Shown here piece by piece: positions 60,801-64,000 of a stretch of DNA of 64,000 nucleotides; the stretch's first letter is position 1, and every line of letters begins with the position of its first letter. Below the pieces are notes generated by a model. It did no database searches. It was not told the DNA's origin and worked only from the letters and a program-made list of their open reading frames with translations. The translations under genes were made by a program, and so were the position numbers. The stretch is from Penelope pileata. Taxonomy: Eukaryota; Chordata; Aves; Galliformes; Cracidae. Location: positions 17,509-81,508 of the forward strand of contig WBMW01001653.1 of the NCBI GenBank assembly GCA_013396635.1. The letters run 5' to 3'.

Positions 60801-63800
60801 TCTTGTTTCCAGGCCTGATCAGGTACCTGAGCCATGCTCCAGTGACACTTTGCTCGCTCATATTACTCAGTGTTACTTTGATCTCTTTGTATGTTTGGCT
60901 GTTGAAAGAAAAACTCATTTCAATATGTTACAGCTAAACAAAAGTTGGCATTCTCAGATTTGCAACCTACCAAATAAAATGTTCCATGTGCTGCTTCACA
61001 CAAACACCAGAATGATGACTTCTGTGTTTAACTGAAACTTCTTTTTTTCTTCCAGAAGAGAAGGTTCAAGAGGAATACCAGATAGAGATGGGCAGGTGGG
61101 TCATGTCCAAATAATCACTTCAGTTTAAACAAACAAACTCCAAAGCAGCAGCAGCACAGTGTGCATGCTGCCTGTTTCTTAAATGGAATTGCCACTGGGA
61201 TTAAGCCGAGCATGGGTTCTGTCAGTAACTGACTTGCTCTAGTGATATGTAGAACATGTTCCCTGCTGACTGGGGCAGTTAGCCAACACAGATCTGGGAA
61301 AAAGTCCTGTGAGTGATTACAGCTGCAATATGGTGTGTTTCTTCAGGCTAGAATGTGATTTGTGGCAATAGAAGCTTTCTGGTTAGCGGTCCTAGGTGTC
61401 TGTAAAGAGGTAGATCCTGTAGTGCTGTATCCATAGCTGGCAAGGGTTCCCTTCTGCAGTGTATATCTAAATGGTATGTGGAAAGAATGTGGTGCCATCA
61501 TGCAACAGGAAGACTGTGAAGGTGTGAAAACTGGTATCACTAAGGTATACTAAAGCTTTACTTCCTTTGCTTAGAAAAGAGGCAGACATTCTATTAAAGG
61601 AAAAAACCTCGAGCCAGAATGTAAGCCTTAAAAAAAAAAAAAAATCACCAAAAAACATCATAACCAAAGACAAAGTTTCCATCCACCAACAACTGGGACA
61701 TAATCTGTCCTTTGAAATAAAATTAGTGTCTAGAGTGATCTGCACACAATAGCAACGATGGAACCAGTGAAGCATGAGACAGCTGCTGTTTTATTTTCTG
61801 GAACCTTATAAGATGGCAACCTCTGAGGAGCTGAAATTTTGCTGTTCCTAAAGAAACCTGTATTAATTCTTAGTGTAACTCTGTGCCATTTGCCTTCCAG
61901 CATTACCCAGATGAACGTCATGGAGGGCCTGACCGTCACTCCCGGGACTCCCGGGACAGCTGGGGTGGTTATGGGTCTGACAGAAGAATGAATGAGGGGC
62001 GAGGGATACCTCCACAAACCCGGTTAGTGCACAGGAAACCAGGGAAGCAATTTGGTGGGTCTTAATTCTAATGATAAAACCTTTGAAGGGTGGCAGTAGA
62101 AGCAGTTTCACAGTGTGAATCCTTTCTCCAGATAGTTTCTTCGAGCGTCTTATTTCATCTGGATACGCAAGGAGTTAGTGAGTGGAGAGGTGCTGCTCAG
62201 GTAGCTCAGCTGGTAACTGTGGCTCTCTTGTTGTGAATAGCTTCCTTTGCTACAGATAAGACTCAGTGCTGTACTAGATGCCTCCAGGAATGCCCACAGA
62301 AAAGGAGCGTTTGTGGCTAGCTCTCAGACTTTCAGGAAATCGAGGCAGAACCTCTGCAGTGCTGGGGGTGGGGAACTGAGGCTGATCCCAGTGGTTCCTT
62401 TTCAAATCAGCGAGTCAGGCTCGACATATTCCAGATACATAATGTTCAGTTCTTCATAAATACACCAGGTAGAGGAATGGTGGTTAATTAATTGTTCTAT
62501 GTTTAATCTAGTACGTTGTGATACTAAATGTGCCGGTTGCTCCAAAAGTAATGCCTCCTGTTTAATTTCCATGTGAACTACAACAGCTACAAAGAGCATG
62601 ATAACACTGGTGGATAGAGCCAATTCCCAGCTACAACACACTGGTTTTTGACATAGCCACCACCACTAGCTGTGCATTTTTGCCAGCGATGAACAAGAGC
62701 TTGCATGCTGCGCTTTTAAAGCTCTGCACCAGTGGAGGTGACCACAGTTTCACAGCTGCTATGATGGTGTCATTGCTGAATCACACCACCACCCCTCACT
62801 GTGCCAACACCCGCTGTTTGATCTCCGTAAATGCTCAGCAGCGTCGGTGGATGTCAGTGGGTGCCATTTTTTCCACATGGAAGAATTGAGTTCCACCCCT
62901 TTGCTCCATACACACTTCCATGTCAGATGCCATTGTTTCAGACTGCCCCTCTGCTGCCATCTGTCACACAGCAACAACATGGAATGAAATATTGGTGGGA
63001 AGGTTCCACCTCTGCTCCCATCCCACCAACATCCGCCTCTGGTGCTGTGAGCCAACATCATAAAATAGGAGGTGTTACTTTTGGAGCAGCCCTCATGTGT
63101 GTCTGATCAGAAAAAAAGCTGAGCTTTGTTGCATGGAAGATGCTGTCCAGGTAGTTTCTCTTTGTTTTTCTTTGAACAGTCCTTACTGCAGGGGTTGGAT
63201 GGATATAGATACGGCTTGACTAATGGCTTACTACACTTCGTAGGGGTATGGTGTCTGGCGTTACCCTATGCTGTTAAATTGACAAGGGACACACCTAGAA
63301 GATTTTCTTTTATTTTTTTAAGAGATGGACGTGACTGGGGAGATCATGGTCGAAAGTTAGAGGGGCATCAAGATCGTTCATGGCAGGGAAATGTGGCTGG
63401 AGGAATGATGGGACGGGATCATGAGAGATGGCAAGGTACACTTGCTGCTTACCAGTGTGATCGTGGTCTTTCTATCAATTACTGCTGCTCAACTTCTAGT
63501 GGTAGTTAAAAAGCCTACAGAGCTTTAACAGCATTACCAAGAAAGCACATAAAATTCTGGGGACAATGTGGCTTTTTTAGCAGGAAAACACAAATGCTTT
63601 TCTCCTCTCCCCCCCCTTTTTTTTTTTTTTTTTTCTTTCTTTCTCTTTCATTAGGTGGTGATAGAAGCATGCCTGGTCAGTCAGGACCAGGCCATGTGAT
63701 GAATCGAGGAGGGATGTCAGGGTAAGGCACTGTGTCAGACAATCTGACTATTTTTGTGATAGCTGGCTGATCTGAATAGAAGAAGAAATTCCTGTGTCAA

Positions 63801-64000
63801 AAATGTAAAATAATGCTTTCAGATTCTACTCAAGTATGGATTTGCAAGTAGAAAAAAACTTAAGCAAACGTCTTTTCTCAGCTTTGTGGTGAGGTTTAAT
63901 TCCCTGGCCAGTTCTCAGTTTGTCTGATCTTGTTTCCAGGCGCGGAGGCTTCACCCAAGGTGGAAACCAGAGCCAGATGATGCAGAGTGGTGGAATACAG
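48675..64000 (+). CDS. SAFB2: Scaffold attachment factor B2 (SAFB2 by synteny); last exon runs off the window
   Basis: Exons: 48675-48863 (ATG), 49666-49753, 50285-50349, 50438-50644 (or extended to 50716), 51951-52013, 52273-52300, 53198-53696, 54114-54163, 54945-55045, 56047-56196, 56282-56382, 57280-57425, 57839-57927, 58468-58604, 59108-59401, 60197-60334, 61056-61095, 61901-62022, 63323-63435, 63655-63721 and 63939 to the window end. Phase is continuous throughout, giving about 916 residues before the edge. The SAP domain is at about residues 30-66 (RLSELRVIDLRAELKRRSLD), the RRM at about 404-480 (NLWVSGL ... CYGFVTMS), then a Lys/Glu linker, an Arg/Glu-rich helix and a Gly-rich tail. 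SAFB2 is a nuclear DNA- and RNA-binding corepressor that shares a bidirectional promoter with SAFB. Naming follows human gene order, with the copy distal to MICOS13 being SAFB2; sequence alone does not prove it. Confidence 0.92.
52978..53918 (+). repeat. Inverted repeat arm 2 (941 bp, identical to 43199-44139)
   Basis: Identical to the reverse complement of 43199-44139, including a run of nine T and intron flanks. The first mismatches are at 52977 on the left and 53919 on the right. It contains SAFB2 exon 7 (53198-53696). Confidence 0.9.
53198..53696 (+). CDS. SAFB2: SAFB2 large acidic exon 7
   Basis: A 499-nt exon encoding ENEKILDILGE to GGDQKK, identical at nucleotide level to the SAFB exon on the opposite strand. 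It has multiple Glu-rich stretches (EEEDA, EEEKLDSDS). The donor GTTTGT at 53697 is weak, and failure to splice would end the protein with RFVFSPL. Confidence 0.92.
54945..56196 (+). CDS. SAFB2: SAFB2 RRM, two exons
   Basis: Exons 54945-55045 and 56047-56196 encode RNLWVSGLSSSTRATDLK and VVGAKVVTNARSPGARCYGF, ending MISVEK. RNP2 has Leu where the minus-strand copy has Phe (NLWVSGL versus NFWVSGL). Otherwise the RRM is closely similar. Confidence 0.93.
59108..59401 (+). CDS. SAFB2: SAFB2 Arg/Glu-rich helix exon
   Basis: A 294-nt exon encoding RERERRERE... to MRRPYDPDG, a long, highly charged Arg/Glu/Leu helix matching 36204-36497 of the paralogue in length. The acceptor caattag is followed by an (AG)n run, so the exact acceptor is fixed by phase and paralogue comparison. 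Confidence 0.9.
59698..59945 (+). mobile_element. CR1 LINE 3' fragment, sense
   Basis: 'ggaagaatttcttcatgga', then 'gggctgcccagggaagtggtggagacaccatccctg', 'ttaaaagg.gtgtggacgtggcac' and 'ggtcttttccaac' follow the CR1 3' region in order. It lies in the SAFB2 intron before exon 16. Confidence 0.85.
62535..63092 (-). mobile_element. Internally deleted mariner element (Galluhop/Mariner1_GG-like)
   Basis: Terminal inverted repeats are imperfect: GCTCCAAAAGTAATGCCTCC at 62540-62559 and its counterpart at about 63068-63087 (AGGAGGTGTTACTTTTGGAG). Between them the minus strand carries remnants of an N-terminal transposase reading frame with frameshifts. The copy is about 0.56 kb, compared with about 1.2 kb for a full element, so it has lost its central part. 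It sits in the SAFB2 intron between exons 18 and 19 and is non-autonomous. Confidence 0.85.

Noticed and set aside
1..64000. CRISPR arrays, bacterial operons, tRNA or rRNA genes
   Set aside because: None was seen. Gene structure is entirely eukaryotic and I recognised no tRNA A/B-box pair in a foldable context.

Overview
The window is avian nuclear DNA, most likely from a galliform bird on a gene-dense, GC-rich microchromosome (the block corresponds to chicken chromosome 28 and human 19p13.3). The evidence is GT-AG spliced genes with vertebrate protein content, CR1 LINE fragments, an avian ERVL-type LTR and a mariner relic of the Galluhop type. It is a draft assembly: there is one 638-base gap and three single-N joins, at least two of which look like misassembly.

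Layout, left to right. (1) 1-20.7 kb, + strand: the 3' two-thirds of CELF5, an RNA-binding splicing and translation regulator. It starts inside the RRM1/RRM2 boundary (earlier exons lie outside the window) and ends with RRM3 at 17384, followed by a long 3' UTR. (2) 20.7-26.8 kb, - strand: a complete seven-exon HSD11B1L (286 aa), an SDR-family oxidoreductase convergent with CELF5. Both genes appear to use one overlapping poly(A) signal near 20.70 kb. (3) 28.2-31.7 kb, + strand: MICOS13 (QIL1), four exons, 111 aa, divergent from HSD11B1L across a gap that hides their shared promoter. Its first intron carries a 509-bp near-perfect duplication bounded by single Ns. (4) 32.46-47.56 kb, - strand: a SAFB-family gene whose exons 2-21 are all intact but whose first (SAP) exon is absent, with a single N at 48280. 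(5) 48.2-48.7 kb: a head-to-head CpG-rich promoter with NRF1-like sites. (6) 48.675-64.0 kb, + strand: the second SAFB-family gene, intact from the SAP exon to the last exon, which runs off the window.

Read in reverse, gene order and strand match human SAFB2-SAFB-MICOS13-HSD11B1L. On that basis the - strand copy next to MICOS13 is called SAFB and the + strand copy SAFB2; sequence alone does not settle this. SAFB proteins bind scaffold/matrix-attachment DNA through the SAP domain and RNA through one RRM, and carry Arg/Glu-rich and Gly-rich tails.

The most striking observation is a 941-bp tract (43199-44139 and 52978-53918) that is identical in inverted orientation between the two SAFB paralogues. 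It includes intron sequence, while all other exons and the flanking introns are clearly diverged. This is the signature expected of recent gene conversion, or of an assembly copy error. A second item worth attention is a promoter-like cluster of four CCAAT boxes and an octamer (21.0-21.2 kb) lying just past the HSD11B1L stop codon, where no gene start is known.
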